From assembly GCF_009857595.1 (NCBI RefSeq), contig NZ_WWCU01000020.1, positions 53,681 to 117,680 of the forward strand: a DNA stretch of 64,000 nt, given 5' to 3'. How positions within the stretch are numbered: the first letter of the stretch is position 1; each line of letters begins with the position of its first letter. Origin of the DNA: Pseudoduganella aquatica. GTDB taxonomy: Bacteria; Pseudomonadota; Gammaproteobacteria; Burkholderiales; Burkholderiaceae_D. Shown piece by piece: positions 39,412 to 48,431 of the stretch. Below the pieces are notes generated by a model, which was not told where the DNA came from, made no database searches, and saw only the letters and a program-made list of their open reading frames with translations. Both the position numbers and the translations under genes were made by a program.

Positions 39412-39615
39412 ATGAAAACGTTCTTCTTTGCCTGCGTTATCGCGGCGATCTCCACCTTCTCCGCGCCCGCTGGCTCAGCCAGCATCAGTGCGCACCATGC
39501 CGAATTGCATCCGCATGTGCAGCAGCAACAGCCGCATGAACCCGAGACGCCGCCGCCCATTCTGGGCATCCTGGCCATTTTTGGCGCCGTCGCCGTTGCC
39601 CGGCTGCGCCGCTGA
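39412..39615 (+). CDS. Very small PEP-CTERM-like secreted protein
   Basis: The 67-residue product has a signal peptide (MKTFFFACVIAAISTFSAPAGSA), only about 20 residues of mature chain rich in His and Gln (HHAELHPHVQQQQ), then a C-terminal sorting-like end: PETPPP, a hydrophobic stretch ILGILAIFGAVAVA and RLRR. It follows the PEP-CTERM plan, with PET replacing PEP-A. After exosortase cleavage almost nothing but a His/Gln peptide would remain. Support for it being a real gene is its shared leader with the next gene and its signal peptide. No function can be given. Confidence 0.65.
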   Translation: MKTFFFACVIAAISTFSAPAGSASISAHHAELHPHVQQQQPHEPETPPPILGILAIFGAVAVARLRR

Positions 39616-39649
39616 GTAGTACAAACGTCACAAAAATTTTCGTTTCAAC

Positions 39650-39707
39650 AGCCCTAAAAAACGGTTGAGGAACAGTTTGCGCAGGCCAGTTTGCCTGCAT
39701 CGACTTC
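39650..39707 (+). repeat. 58-nt leader element, copy 2 (upstream of the second PEP-CTERM gene)
   Basis: Homologous to 39335-39392 without gaps, with the hairpin GCAGGC-CAGTTT-GCCTGC kept. It begins 34 bases after the stop of the small PEP-CTERM gene and ends 22 bases before the ATG at 39730. Confidence 0.75.
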
Positions 39708-39729
39708 CACTTTGACTTTGGGGTATTGC

Positions 39730-40386
39730 ATGAAATTCATCGTTACTGTCTGCGCTCTCGCAACTGCACTGATCTCCGCCTCCGCAGGCGCGTCCACCAT
39801 CACCGGCCTGTACAACACCGGTCAGGGATTCGCTTCCGGCACCAAGGACACGCACTACAATCTCACCGTTACGCAAGGCAGCACCGTCCTGTCCGACGCA
39901 ATGGCATACGCCACGTCGAATGGCGTATGGCCGATTTCGCCCTGGATGGCGAACGGCGAGTTCTCAAAATGGATTACGCCCAGCCGCGACCAGGCCCAGT
40001 CGTATGATCCGGTTCAGGAAGGCCTGTACCGCTACAGCCTGACGTTCGACCTGGGCGGCTACGCGGCGTCCAGCGCCAAGTTCACGGGCCGGTTTATGGC
40101 CGACAATGCGGCCCAGGTATTCCTGAACGGCAATCTGCTGGCCAGCGGCAGCAGCTTTACGGAATGGAGCACTTTTGCCGCCAACACCGGTTTCAATCCA
40201 GGCCTGAACAGGGTGGACTTCGTGGTGCGCAACTTTGCTCAAAACGGCGGCAATCCAACCGGCTTGCGCGCCGAATTCACCAGTTCCTCGGTCAGCGCGG
40301 TGCCGGAGCCGGCGTCGATGGCGATCTTTATGACGGGACTGGCGATGGCGGGCCTGGCCGGCCGCCGCCGTCAAGCGAACAAGTAG
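39730..40386 (+). CDS. PEP-CTERM sorting-domain protein
   Basis: The 218-residue protein has a signal peptide (MKFIVTVCALATALISASAGAS), a beta-rich middle with a jelly-roll-like stretch (FTGRFMADNAAQVFLNGNLLA), and the C-terminal sorting signal VPEPASMAIFMTGLAMAGLAGRRR. It should be exported, processed by exosortase XrtA and probably released or attached at the cell surface with exopolysaccharide. The start at 39730 gives a clean signal peptide. The stop lies 3 bases from the stop of the convergent GNAT gene. Confidence 0.9.
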   Translation: MKFIVTVCALATALISASAGASTITGLYNTGQGFASGTKDTHYNLTVTQGSTVLSDAMAYATSNGVWPISPWMANGEFSKWITPSRDQAQSYDPVQEGLYRYSLTFDLGGYAASSAKFTGRFMADNAAQVFLNGNLLASGSSFTEWSTFAANTGFNPGLNRVDFVVRNFAQNGGNPTGLRAEFTSSSVSAVPEPASMAIFMTGLAMAGLAGRRRQANK

Positions 40387-40389
40387 TCT

Positions 40390-40941
40390 TCAGATCCGCT
40401 TGCGCATGCGCGCCAGCGGAACATTGACGCCGCCCGGCAGCGGCAGCTCGAAGGGTTCGGTCACTTCGAAGCCGCTGGCCAGATACAGGGGCACGCCGGG
40501 CATGGTGGCGGCCAGTTCCAGCGTCCGGAAGCCCTGTGCCGCCGCTTCCTGCTGGCAGTGCGCCATCAGCATGCTGCCCAGGCCCTGGCGCGCGGCGGAC
40601 GGCGCCACGAAGAAGGCGCGGATGCGGCCGGCTTCGGTGGCCGGGTCCAGCAAGCGGTCCGGGCCGGTCTTGGTGCGGTCGGCGCCGAACAGCGTGGCGC
40701 GCTTGCTCCAGCCGCCGCAGGCCAGCAACTGGCCGTCGCGCTCGATGATGAAATAAGTGCCGTCCTCGACCAGCTGGGTGTCCACGCCGAACACGTGGCG
40801 GGTGACGGCCTGCGCCTGCTCGGGCGTGTAGAAACCTTCGCTCAGCGCGATGCCGGAACGGGCGATCAGCTCTTCCATGCGCGGCACATCGTCCATGCGG
40901 GCGGCGCGCAGCAGCTTGTGGTCCGTCTGTGATGTCGTCAT
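40390..40941 (-). CDS. GNAT family N-acetyltransferase
   Basis: The 183-residue protein shows the GNAT acetyl-CoA site at PSAARQGLGSMLMAHCQQEA (about residue 118) preceded by IRAFFVAP, and ends with the usual LELAATMPGVPLYLASGFEV. The N-terminal region RAARMDDVPRMEELIARSG is the typical first helix region. The substrate is unknown. It is convergent with the PEP-CTERM gene and divergent from the binding-protein gene. Confidence 0.85.
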   Translation of the reverse strand: MTTSQTDHKLLRAARMDDVPRMEELIARSGIALSEGFYTPEQAQAVTRHVFGVDTQLVEDGTYFIIERDGQLLACGGWSKRATLFGADRTKTGPDRLLDPATEAGRIRAFFVAPSAARQGLGSMLMAHCQQEAAAQGFRTLELAATMPGVPLYLASGFEVTEPFELPLPGGVNVPLARMRKRI

Positions 40942-40966
40942 ATGGCCATACGGTAAAGCAATTCTT

Positions 40967-40994
40967 TTGACTAGTCTACGCCTCTAGGTATGAT
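40967..40994 (+). promoter_or_regulatory. Sigma-70-type promoter for the binding-protein gene
   Basis: TTGACT (40967-40972) and TATGAT (40989-40994) are 16 bases apart and lie 24 bases before the GTG start at 41018. A partly symmetric CTAGGTATG...CATACTCTAG surrounds the expected start of transcription. Confidence 0.6.
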
Positions 40995-41017
40995 AGCCAC
41001 ATACTCTAGGAGATTCC

Positions 41018-41770
41018 GTGCTGAAACTTCCCCGGCCTGCCCTGGCCCTGTTGCTCGCTTGCCTGTGCAGCGGCGCGGCGGCGCGTGAGCTGCTGGTGGT
41101 GGGGGCGCATTTCGAGCGCGTGTTCGAACGCCGGGCCGACGGAGAATTCACCGGCATGGGGCCGGACATCGTGCGCATGGTGGCGCGCCGCAACAAGGAC
41201 ACCGTGCGCTTCGCGCTCTATCCCTGGGCGCGCGCGCAGGCCATGGTGGCGCAGGGGCTGGCCGATGTCCTGGTGGGCCCGTACAAGTCGCCGGAAAGGC
41301 TGGAGCGCATGGCGTTTTCGCGGGCGGCGTTTTACCGCGACGATATGGTGTTCTACACCTTGGCGGGCGCGGGCGCCGGCTGGCAGGGCGACTATGCGGC
41401 GCTGGAAGGCAAATCCATCGTGGTGATGAATGGCTGGACCTACGGCGCCAGCTTTGACGCGGCCCGGCCGCGCCTGCGCGTGAGCGTGGCGAACAATGTG
41501 GAAAACGGCGTCCTGATGCTGACCCACAAGCACGTGGCGCTGTTCGCCAGCAACCGCCGCAACACAGAACCGGTGCTGGCGGCGCTGAAGCTGGGCGGGC
41601 AGGTGGTGGCGCTGCCGCAGGTGATCGAGGTGCAGGACGGCTACTTCGCCTTCCCCAAGCGGGCCACGCACGACGAGATCCGCAGCCGCTTCGACGCCGC
41701 CTTCGAGCTGCTGGCCGAAAGCGGCGAGCTGAAGCGCCTTGGCCAGCGCTACGACGTTGATATCCCCTGA
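41018..41770 (+). CDS. Periplasmic substrate-binding protein (family 3-like)
   Basis: The 250-residue protein starts at GTG, supported by TAGGAG five bases upstream, with a signal peptide ending about CSGAAA. The mature part resembles SBP_bac_3 proteins: GMGPDIVRMVARR, LYPWARAQAMVAQGLADVLVGP and a final LAESGELKRLGQRYDV. There is no adjacent permease or ATPase, so it may be a sensor or an orphan amino-acid-like binding protein. The GMGPDIV and PW(A)RA pattern is common in such stand-alone proteins. Confidence 0.8.
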   Translation: MLKLPRPALALLLACLCSGAAARELLVVGAHFERVFERRADGEFTGMGPDIVRMVARRNKDTVRFALYPWARAQAMVAQGLADVLVGPYKSPERLERMAFSRAAFYRDDMVFYTLAGAGAGWQGDYAALEGKSIVVMNGWTYGASFDAARPRLRVSVANNVENGVLMLTHKHVALFASNRRNTEPVLAALKLGGQVVALPQVIEVQDGYFAFPKRATHDEIRSRFDAAFELLAESGELKRLGQRYDVDIP

Positions 41771-41782
41771 GACGGGGCCGCT

Positions 41783-43396
41783 TCAGCGGCGGTTGGGCGT
41801 GAGGATGCTGGGCAGCGCCTTCGGCAGCGTTTCCGGGTAGTCGCGGCTGAAGTGCAGGCCCCGGCTCTCGCGGCGCTGCAGGGCGCTGTTGACGATGAGG
41901 CCGGCCACGTCCACCAGGTTGCGCAGTTCCAGCAGGTCGCTGGTGATGCGGAAGTTCCGGTAGTACTCGTCGATTTCCTCTTTCAGCAGGGCGATGCGGT
42001 GCTGCGCCCGTTCCAGGCGCTTGGTGGTGCGCACGATGCCGACGTAATTCCACATGAAGCGGCGCAGCTCGTCCCAGTTGTGGGCGATCACCACTTCCTC
42101 GTCGGCGTCGGTGACGCGGCTTTCGTCCCAGTCCGGCAGATAGGGGGCGCCGACGCGTTCCTTGCTTTCGATGTCCTGCGCGCAGGCGCGGCCGATCACC
42201 ACGCATTCCAGCAGCGAGTTCGAGGCCAGGCGGTTGGCGCCGTGCAGGCCGGTGCAGGCGGTTTCGCCCACGGCGTACAGGCCGGGCAGGTCGGTGCGGC
42301 CGTGCAGGTCGGTCACCACGCCGCCGCAAGTGTAGTGCGCTGCCGGCACGATGGGGATGGGTTCCTTGGTGATGTCGATGCCCAGCTCCAGGCAGCGCGC
42401 GTAGATGGTGGGGAAGTGCTCGATCAGCCATTCGGCCGGCTTGTGGCTGATGTCCAGGTGCACATAGTCCAGGCCGCGCTTCTTGATTTCGAAGTCGATG
42501 GCGCGCGCCACCACGTCGCGCGGGGCCAGTTCGGCGCGCTCGTCGTGCACCAGCATAAAGCGCATGCCCGCCGCCGGGCCGGCTTCTGGCGGCAGCTTGA
42601 GCAGGCCGCCTTCGCCGCGTATCGCTTCGGTGATCAGGAAGGACTTGGCGTAGGGATGGTACAAGCAGGTCGGGTGGAACTGGATGAATTCCATATTCGA
42701 CACGCGGCAGCCCGCACGCCAGGCCATGGCGATGCCGTCGCCGCTGGCGGTGTCCGGATTGGTGGTGTAGAGGTAGACCTTGCCGGCGCCGCCGGTGGCC
42801 ATCACCGTGTGCTCGGCAGCCACGGTGTGCACTTCGCCGCTGCGCACGTCCTGCACGTAGAGGCCGTGGCACTTGGGCTGCTTGTTGCCGTGCGGGACTT
42901 TGCCGTCCAGCTTGTCCGACGTGATCAGGTCGATGGCGCAGTGGTGCTCGAACAGGCTGATGTTGGGGTGCGCGCGCACCTTCTGTTCCAGCGTGACCTG
43001 CACCGCGTGGCCGGTGGCGTCGGCCGCGTGGATGATGCGGCGCTGGCTGTGGCCGCCTTCACGGGTCAGGTGGAAGCCCAGTTCGGCCTTGTCGTCGCGC
43101 GTGAAGGGCACGCCTTGCTCGATCAGCCATTCGATGGCGGCGCGCCCGTTTTCGACGATGAAGCGGGTGGCGTCGGCGTCGCACAGGCCGCCGCCGGCCA
43201 CCAGGGTGTCGGCGATGTGCTGGTCGTGGCTGTCGCCGGAGTCCAGCACGGCGGCGATGCCGCCCTGGGCCCAGTTGCTGGCGCCGTCCAGCAGTTCGCG
43301 TTTGGAAATAATGGCCACTTTGCGCGTTTCCGCCAGATGCAAAGCCACCGACAGGCCGGCCAGGCCACTGCCGACAATCGCAACATCAAATTTCAT
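41783..43396 (-). CDS. nadB: L-aspartate oxidase NadB
   Basis: The 537-residue flavoenzyme oxidises L-aspartate to iminoaspartate, the first step of de novo NAD synthesis. It shows the FAD motif VGSGLAGLSVALHLAE at residue 7, SNWAQGGIAAVL, the HTVMATGGAGKVYLYTTNPDTA region, the EFIQFHPT stretch and the C-terminal helical domain. nadA and nadC are not adjacent. I place the start at ATG 43396 because the FAD fold begins there; the frame continues upstream without similarity. Confidence 0.95.
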   Translation of the reverse strand: MKFDVAIVGSGLAGLSVALHLAETRKVAIISKRELLDGASNWAQGGIAAVLDSGDSHDQHIADTLVAGGGLCDADATRFIVENGRAAIEWLIEQGVPFTRDDKAELGFHLTREGGHSQRRIIHAADATGHAVQVTLEQKVRAHPNISLFEHHCAIDLITSDKLDGKVPHGNKQPKCHGLYVQDVRSGEVHTVAAEHTVMATGGAGKVYLYTTNPDTASGDGIAMAWRAGCRVSNMEFIQFHPTCLYHPYAKSFLITEAIRGEGGLLKLPPEAGPAAGMRFMLVHDERAELAPRDVVARAIDFEIKKRGLDYVHLDISHKPAEWLIEHFPTIYARCLELGIDITKEPIPIVPAAHYTCGGVVTDLHGRTDLPGLYAVGETACTGLHGANRLASNSLLECVVIGRACAQDIESKERVGAPYLPDWDESRVTDADEEVVIAHNWDELRRFMWNYVGIVRTTKRLERAQHRIALLKEEIDEYYRNFRITSDLLELRNLVDVAGLIVNSALQRRESRGLHFSRDYPETLPKALPSILTPNRR

Positions 43397-43604
43397 GGTG
43401 TTCGGTTCACAATTGCTGTGTAAGGAAGCAAGACTATAGACCATTTGGCGCCGGGCTGTCATGCGCCGGTCATTTTCGCGCAAGATGTTGATCTGGCGCG
43501 GCTTCCCTGCGCGCTGGGCTTGTTTCGCCTCAACACGCCTGCTGATTGTGCGCGGCATCATGGCTGAACCACTGCTGCCCACTCCGAGGGCGCGGGAGCG
43601 AACT

Positions 43605-45008
43605 GTGATCCGCATCTTCAACCATTATGTTCCGCGCATGGCCTTCATCCTGCTGCTGATGGAGGTGGCGCTGCTGCTGGCCAGCGCCGGGCTGGCTTCG
43701 CTGGCCGAGGCGCGGCATGCGCTGCACCCGGGCGGTGGGTACTGGAGCGCGCTGCTGTTTGCGCTGCTGACCGTGCTGAGCATGGGCACGCTGGGCATGT
43801 ACCAGTCCGACTTCCGCCTGCATCCCGGCGACGCGCTGCGCCAGACGCTGGTGCGCATCGTGCCGGCGCTGCTGCTGGCGTTCTGCCTGCACAACCTGCT
43901 GGTGCACGCGCTGCCCGGCCTGCACGCCGCGCAGGTGGGGAACTGGACATTCCTGATGGGCGGCGGCGCCGTGCTGCTGACCCGGCTGCTGCTGTTTTCC
44001 ACGGTGCGCACCGAGCGCATGACCGAGCGGCTGATATTGCTGGGCGACGGCGCGCTGGCGCAGGAGTGCATGGAGCTGGCGGTCAGCAAGCAGGGTTTCC
44101 AGCGCTTTCATATTGTGGGCTGCGTGCCGGTGGCGGGCGAGCGGCGGCAGGTGGCGGCGTCCTGTCTGCTGCCGGATCTGCTGCCGGGCGGGCAATCGTT
44201 GCTGGAGCTGGCGCGCACGCACGGCGCCGGCGAGGTGGTGGTGTCGCTGGGCGACCGGCGCGGCGGCGCTTATCCGGTGCGGCAACTGCTGGAGTGCGTG
44301 CTGGGCGGGGTACGGGTGGTGGATGCGTCGGCCTTCTTCGAGCGCGAGGCCTGCCAGATCCGCATCGACACGCTGCAGCCGAGCTATCTGATCTTTGGCG
44401 GCGGCTTTGACCAGAGTTTCCTGCGCGCCAGCGTAAAGCGGACCTTCGACCTGGCGGCCAGCGCGGCGATCTGCGTGGCGGCGCTGCCGGTGATGCTGCT
44501 GGCGGCGCTGTGCATTGCGGCCGAGGACGGCGGGCCGGTGTTTTACCAGCAGGAACGGGTGGGCAAGGACGGACGGCTGTTCAGGGTGCTGAAGTTCCGC
44601 AGCATGCGCAGCGACGCGGAGGGCGACGGCAAGCCGCGCTGGGCGGCCGAGGACGATCCGCGCGTGACGCGCGTGGGCCGCTGGATACGCAAGCTGCGCA
44701 TCGACGAACTGCCGCAGATGCTGAACGTGTTCCGAGGCGAGATGAGTTTTGTCGGCCCCAGGCCGGAACGGGCGTATTTCGTTGAGCGGCTGGGGCAGGA
44801 TGTGCCGTACTACAACGTGCGGCACAGCATCAAGCCGGGCGTCACGGGGCTGGCGCAGGTGCGCTATCAGTATGGCGCCTCGGTGAATGATGCGGTGCGC
44901 AAGCTGCAATACGATTTGTATTATGTAAAAAACAACAGCCTGTTCCTGGACTTGCTGATACTGATAGACACGGTGCGGGTGGTGCTGCTGGGCAAGGGGA
45001 GCCGCTGA
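43605..45008 (+). CDS. Exopolysaccharide sugar transferase, EpsB/WcaJ type (PEP-CTERM-associated)
   Basis: The 467-residue protein begins VIRIFNHYVP at GTG 43605, with GGGAG upstream; this N-terminus is typical of PEP-CTERM-locus undecaprenyl-phosphate sugar transferases, so I prefer it to the upstream ATGs. Four or five membrane segments are followed by a CoA-binding-like region and the bacterial sugar transferase domain: KRTFDLAASAAICVAALPVM, PVFYQQERVGKDGRLF, KFRSM, KLRIDELPQMLNVFRGEMSFVGPRPER. It starts polysaccharide repeat synthesis by loading the first sugar phosphate. Its stop overlaps prsK (TGATG). Confidence 0.9.
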   Translation: MIRIFNHYVPRMAFILLLMEVALLLASAGLASLAEARHALHPGGGYWSALLFALLTVLSMGTLGMYQSDFRLHPGDALRQTLVRIVPALLLAFCLHNLLVHALPGLHAAQVGNWTFLMGGGAVLLTRLLLFSTVRTERMTERLILLGDGALAQECMELAVSKQGFQRFHIVGCVPVAGERRQVAASCLLPDLLPGGQSLLELARTHGAGEVVVSLGDRRGGAYPVRQLLECVLGGVRVVDASAFFEREACQIRIDTLQPSYLIFGGGFDQSFLRASVKRTFDLAASAAICVAALPVMLLAALCIAAEDGGPVFYQQERVGKDGRLFRVLKFRSMRSDAEGDGKPRWAAEDDPRVTRVGRWIRKLRIDELPQMLNVFRGEMSFVGPRPERAYFVERLGQDVPYYNVRHSIKPGVTGLAQVRYQYGASVNDAVRKLQYDLYYVKNNSLFLDLLILIDTVRVVLLGKGSR

Positions 45009-47059
45009 TGGCGTTCCCGGACGCGCCACTTTCTGCGGCCGTGGCCAGCCATGGACTGGCGGCCGTGGCCTATCTGCTGCTGGCGGCGCTGCTGCTGCCG
45101 GGCTGGCGCAAGGGACGCCATTCCACGGCGCTGCTGGCGGCCTGCGGCCTGACCGCCGCCTGGGCTGCCGCTGCGGCGGTCCATTCCGCAGGCTGGGTGG
45201 AACAGTGGGCGGCGCAATACAGCGAAGCGCTGGAAGCGGCGCGCACGGTGGCCTGGCTGGTGTTCCTGCTGTCCTTGCTGGGCCGCGCGGGACATAGCCG
45301 CAGCTGGCTGCTGGGCGCGGCCGTGGCGCTGGCGCTGCTGCCGCTGGTGTCCGAAGAGCTGGGCTGGCTGGCCGAGCGGGACGCCGCCTTGCCGATGGCG
45401 TGCCGCCTGATGCTGGCCGTTGCCGGGCTGCTGCTGCTGGAGCAGCTGTACCGCGGCACGCCGCCGCACGAGCGCTGGAGCATCAAGTTCGCCTGCCTGG
45501 GCATCGGCCTGCTGTTCGCCTACGATTTTTATCTGTACAGCGACGCCTTGCTGTTCCGCCGCATGAGCGGCGAGCTGTGGGCCGCGCGCGGGCTGGTGTG
45601 CGCGCTGGGCGCGCCGCTGCTGGCTGTGTCGGCGGTGCGCAATCCGCGCTGGACGGTGGGGCTGGCGCTGTCGCGCCAGATGCTGTTCCGCTCGGCGGCG
45701 CTGATCGGCAGCGCGCTGTATCTGCTGGGCATGGCGGCTTGCGGCTGGTATCTGCGCAGCTTCGGCGGCGCCTGGGGGCCGCTGATGCAAGTGGCCTGGC
45801 TGGCCGGCGCGGCCATCGTGCTGGCGGGCGTGCTGTTTTCCGGTTCGGTGCGGGCTTATGCCAAGGTGTTTGTCAGCAAACACTTTTACCAGACCGGTTT
45901 CGACTACCGCGACGAATGGCAGCGCATCACCCTCACGCTGTCGATGGACGGACCGGACCTGGGCTTGCGGGTGGTGCAGGCGCTGGCCGGCCTGGTGGAA
46001 AGCCCGGCGGGCGCGCTGTGGCTGTGCCGCGACGACGCGGCGGGCTGCCGCTGCGAGCCGGCCGCCAGCTGGAACTTGGCCCCGCAGCACGGGGCGGCCA
46101 GCACTGCTTTCTGCCGCTTCCTGGAGGAGCGCCAGTGGGTGCTGGACGTGCCGGAAAGCCTGGCGCAGCCGGAACGCTACGTTGGCCTGGAGCTGCCGCT
46201 GTGGCTGCACGGCGTGCCCCAGCTGTGGCTGCTCGTGCCGCTGATGCTGCATGGCCGCCTGCAAGGCGTGGTGGCGCTGACGCAGCCGCGCACGGCCATC
46301 GCGCTGAACTGGGAGGTGCGCGACCTGCTCAAGATCGCGGGCAGCCAGGCTGCCAGCTATCTGGCGCACCAGCAGTCGTCGGACGCGCTGGCGGTGGCGC
46401 GCCAGTTCGAGTCGCTGAACCGGATGTCGGCCTTTATCGTGCATGACCTGAAGAACCTGGTGTCGCAGCTGTCCTTGCTGCTGGCGAACGCCGAGCGCCA
46501 CCAGGGCAATCCCCAGTTCCAGCAGGACATGCTGGAAACCCTGGCCCATTCGGTGCGCAAGATGACGCTGCTGCTGCAAAAGCTGAGCCGGGGCGAGGCG
46601 CCGGAGCGCAATACGGCGCTGCCGCTGGAGCAGGTGCTGGCGCAGGCGGTGCAGGCGCGCGCGGCCGCGCGGCCCCGGCCGCAGCTGACGGTGCGCGATC
46701 CCGGCCTGCTGGTGGTGGCGGACTGGCATCGCCTGGAGCGCGTGCTGGGCCATCTGATACTGAACGCCATCGAGGCCACGCCGCCGGACGGCACGGTGGC
46801 GCTGCTGCTGCGGCGCGATGGCCCCAGCGCCGTGGTGGAGCTGGCCGACAGCGGCGCCGGCATGAGCGAGCAATTCATCCGCGAACGCCTGTTCAAGCCT
46901 TTCGATACAACCAAGGCCGCAGGCATGGGCATAGGCGTGTTCGAGAGCCGCGCATACCTGGACGGCATAGGCGGGCGGCTGGAAGTGAGCAGCGAGTGCG
47001 GACGTGGCACCACTTTCCGCATCACGCTGCCGCTGCATGCCGCCGCTGCGGCCGCCTGA
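45008..47059 (+). CDS. prsK: PEP-CTERM system histidine kinase PrsK
   Basis: The 683-residue sensor kinase has a row of membrane segments over about residues 12-285, a GAF-like region (about 310-450) and a histidine kinase core. The H-box is FIVHDLKNLVSQLSLLLANA and the ATP-binding motifs are NAIEATPPDGTV, ADSGAGMSEQFI and GMGIGVFESRAYLDGIGG. This is the PrsK layout known from exosortase/EPS loci, and the adjacent gene encodes its PrsR partner. The membrane signal is unknown. Confidence 0.92.
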   Translation: MAFPDAPLSAAVASHGLAAVAYLLLAALLLPGWRKGRHSTALLAACGLTAAWAAAAAVHSAGWVEQWAAQYSEALEAARTVAWLVFLLSLLGRAGHSRSWLLGAAVALALLPLVSEELGWLAERDAALPMACRLMLAVAGLLLLEQLYRGTPPHERWSIKFACLGIGLLFAYDFYLYSDALLFRRMSGELWAARGLVCALGAPLLAVSAVRNPRWTVGLALSRQMLFRSAALIGSALYLLGMAACGWYLRSFGGAWGPLMQVAWLAGAAIVLAGVLFSGSVRAYAKVFVSKHFYQTGFDYRDEWQRITLTLSMDGPDLGLRVVQALAGLVESPAGALWLCRDDAAGCRCEPAASWNLAPQHGAASTAFCRFLEERQWVLDVPESLAQPERYVGLELPLWLHGVPQLWLLVPLMLHGRLQGVVALTQPRTAIALNWEVRDLLKIAGSQAASYLAHQQSSDALAVARQFESLNRMSAFIVHDLKNLVSQLSLLLANAERHQGNPQFQQDMLETLAHSVRKMTLLLQKLSRGEAPERNTALPLEQVLAQAVQARAAARPRPQLTVRDPGLLVVADWHRLERVLGHLILNAIEATPPDGTVALLLRRDGPSAVVELADSGAGMSEQFIRERLFKPFDTTKAAGMGIGVFESRAYLDGIGGRLEVSSECGRGTTFRITLPLHAAAAAA

Positions 47060-47080
47060 ACGCAATCAACCGGAGGAGCG

Positions 47081-48430
47081 ATGCCTAAAAAGAAGCTGCT
47101 GGTGGTGGAGGACGATCCCGGCTTGCAGAAGCAGTTGCGCTGGGGCCTGGACGAGTACGACGTGCTGATCGCCGAGCGGCGCGAGCAGGCGCTGGCCCAG
47201 CTGCGGCGCCACCAGCCCTGCGTGGTGACCATGGACCTGGGCTTGCCGCCCGATCCGGACGGCGCTTCCGAAGGCTTGGCGCTGCTGCGCGACATCGTGA
47301 CCGCCGCGCCGGAGACCAAGGTGATCGTCCTGTCCGGCAACCAGGACCGGGGCAATGTGCTGAAGGCGGTAGCCATGGGAGCCTATGACTTCCAGCAAAA
47401 GCCGCTGGATGCGGACCTGCTGCGGCTGGTGATACAGCGCGCCTTCTTTTTGCACGGGGTGCAGCAGGACAACCGGCGCATGCTGCAGATCGAGGCCGAT
47501 TCGCCGCTGTCCGGCATTATCAGCCGCGACCCGGGCATGCTGAAGATGTGCCGCAGTGTGGAGAAGGTGGCGCCGTCGTCGGCCAGCGTGATGCTGCTGG
47601 GCGATTCCGGTTGCGGCAAGGAGCTGGTGGCGCGCGGCCTGCACCGGCTCAGCGCGCGGCGCGAACGGCGTTTTGTCGCCATCAATTGCGCCGCCATCCC
47701 CGAGCATCTGCTGGAGAGCGAGCTGTTCGGCTACGAGAAGGGCGCCTTCACCGGGGCGGCGCGGCAGACGCTGGGCAAAATCGAGCTGGCGCACGGCGGC
47801 ACCTTCTTTCTCGACGAGATAGGCGACATGGCGCCGCCGCTGCAGGCCAAGCTGCTGCGCTTTTTGCAGGAGCGGGTGATAGAGCGGGTGGGCGGCCGCA
47901 GCGAGATCGCGGTGGACGTGCGCGTGGTGTGCGCCACGCACCGCAATCTGAAAACCCTGGCTGAACAGGGGCAGTTCCGCGAGGACTTGTATTACCGCCT
48001 GAGCGAGATTGTGCTGGCCATCCCGCCGCTGCGCGAGCGGGTGGGCGACCGGGTGCTGCTGGCGCAGCATTTCAAGAACCGTTTCTGCGTCAGCGAACAC
48101 CGGCAGGCGCTGCATTTCCGCCCGGAGGCGCTGGCCGCCATCGATGCCTACACCTGGCCGGGCAATGTGCGCGAGATGGAAAACTGCATCAAGCGCGCCG
48201 TGATCATGGCGGAGGGCTCGCAGATTGCGCTGGAGGACCTGGGCCTGCCGGAGGTGGAGGCGCAGGCGGTGGAGAATATCGATCTGCGCCAGGCGCGCGA
48301 CGCGGCCGAATACAAGGTGATGATCAAGGCGCTGGCGCGCGTGGACGGAAATATCCTGCGGGCGGCCGAACTGCTGGGGGTGAGCCGGCCGACGCTATAC
48401 GATCTGATGAGCCATCACGGCATCAAGTAA
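47081..48430 (+). CDS. prsR: PEP-CTERM system sigma-54 response regulator PrsR
   Basis: The 449-residue NtrC-type activator has a receiver (about 1-125; acceptor Asp in TMDLGLPPD), an AAA+ domain (about 145-375) with GDSGCGKELVARG, the sigma-54 contact loop GYEKGAFTGA and HGGTFFLDEIGDM, and a Fis-type helix-turn-helix at the end (AAELLGVSRPTLYDLM). It should switch on sigma-54 promoters of PEP-CTERM and EPS genes when phosphorylated by PrsK. GGAGG stands before the ATG. Confidence 0.94.
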   Translation: MPKKKLLVVEDDPGLQKQLRWGLDEYDVLIAERREQALAQLRRHQPCVVTMDLGLPPDPDGASEGLALLRDIVTAAPETKVIVLSGNQDRGNVLKAVAMGAYDFQQKPLDADLLRLVIQRAFFLHGVQQDNRRMLQIEADSPLSGIISRDPGMLKMCRSVEKVAPSSASVMLLGDSGCGKELVARGLHRLSARRERRFVAINCAAIPEHLLESELFGYEKGAFTGAARQTLGKIELAHGGTFFLDEIGDMAPPLQAKLLRFLQERVIERVGGRSEIAVDVRVVCATHRNLKTLAEQGQFREDLYYRLSEIVLAIPPLRERVGDRVLLAQHFKNRFCVSEHRQALHFRPEALAAIDAYTWPGNVREMENCIKRAVIMAEGSQIALEDLGLPEVEAQAVENIDLRQARDAAEYKVMIKALARVDGNILRAAELLGVSRPTLYDLMSHHGIK

Positions 48431-48431
48431 G

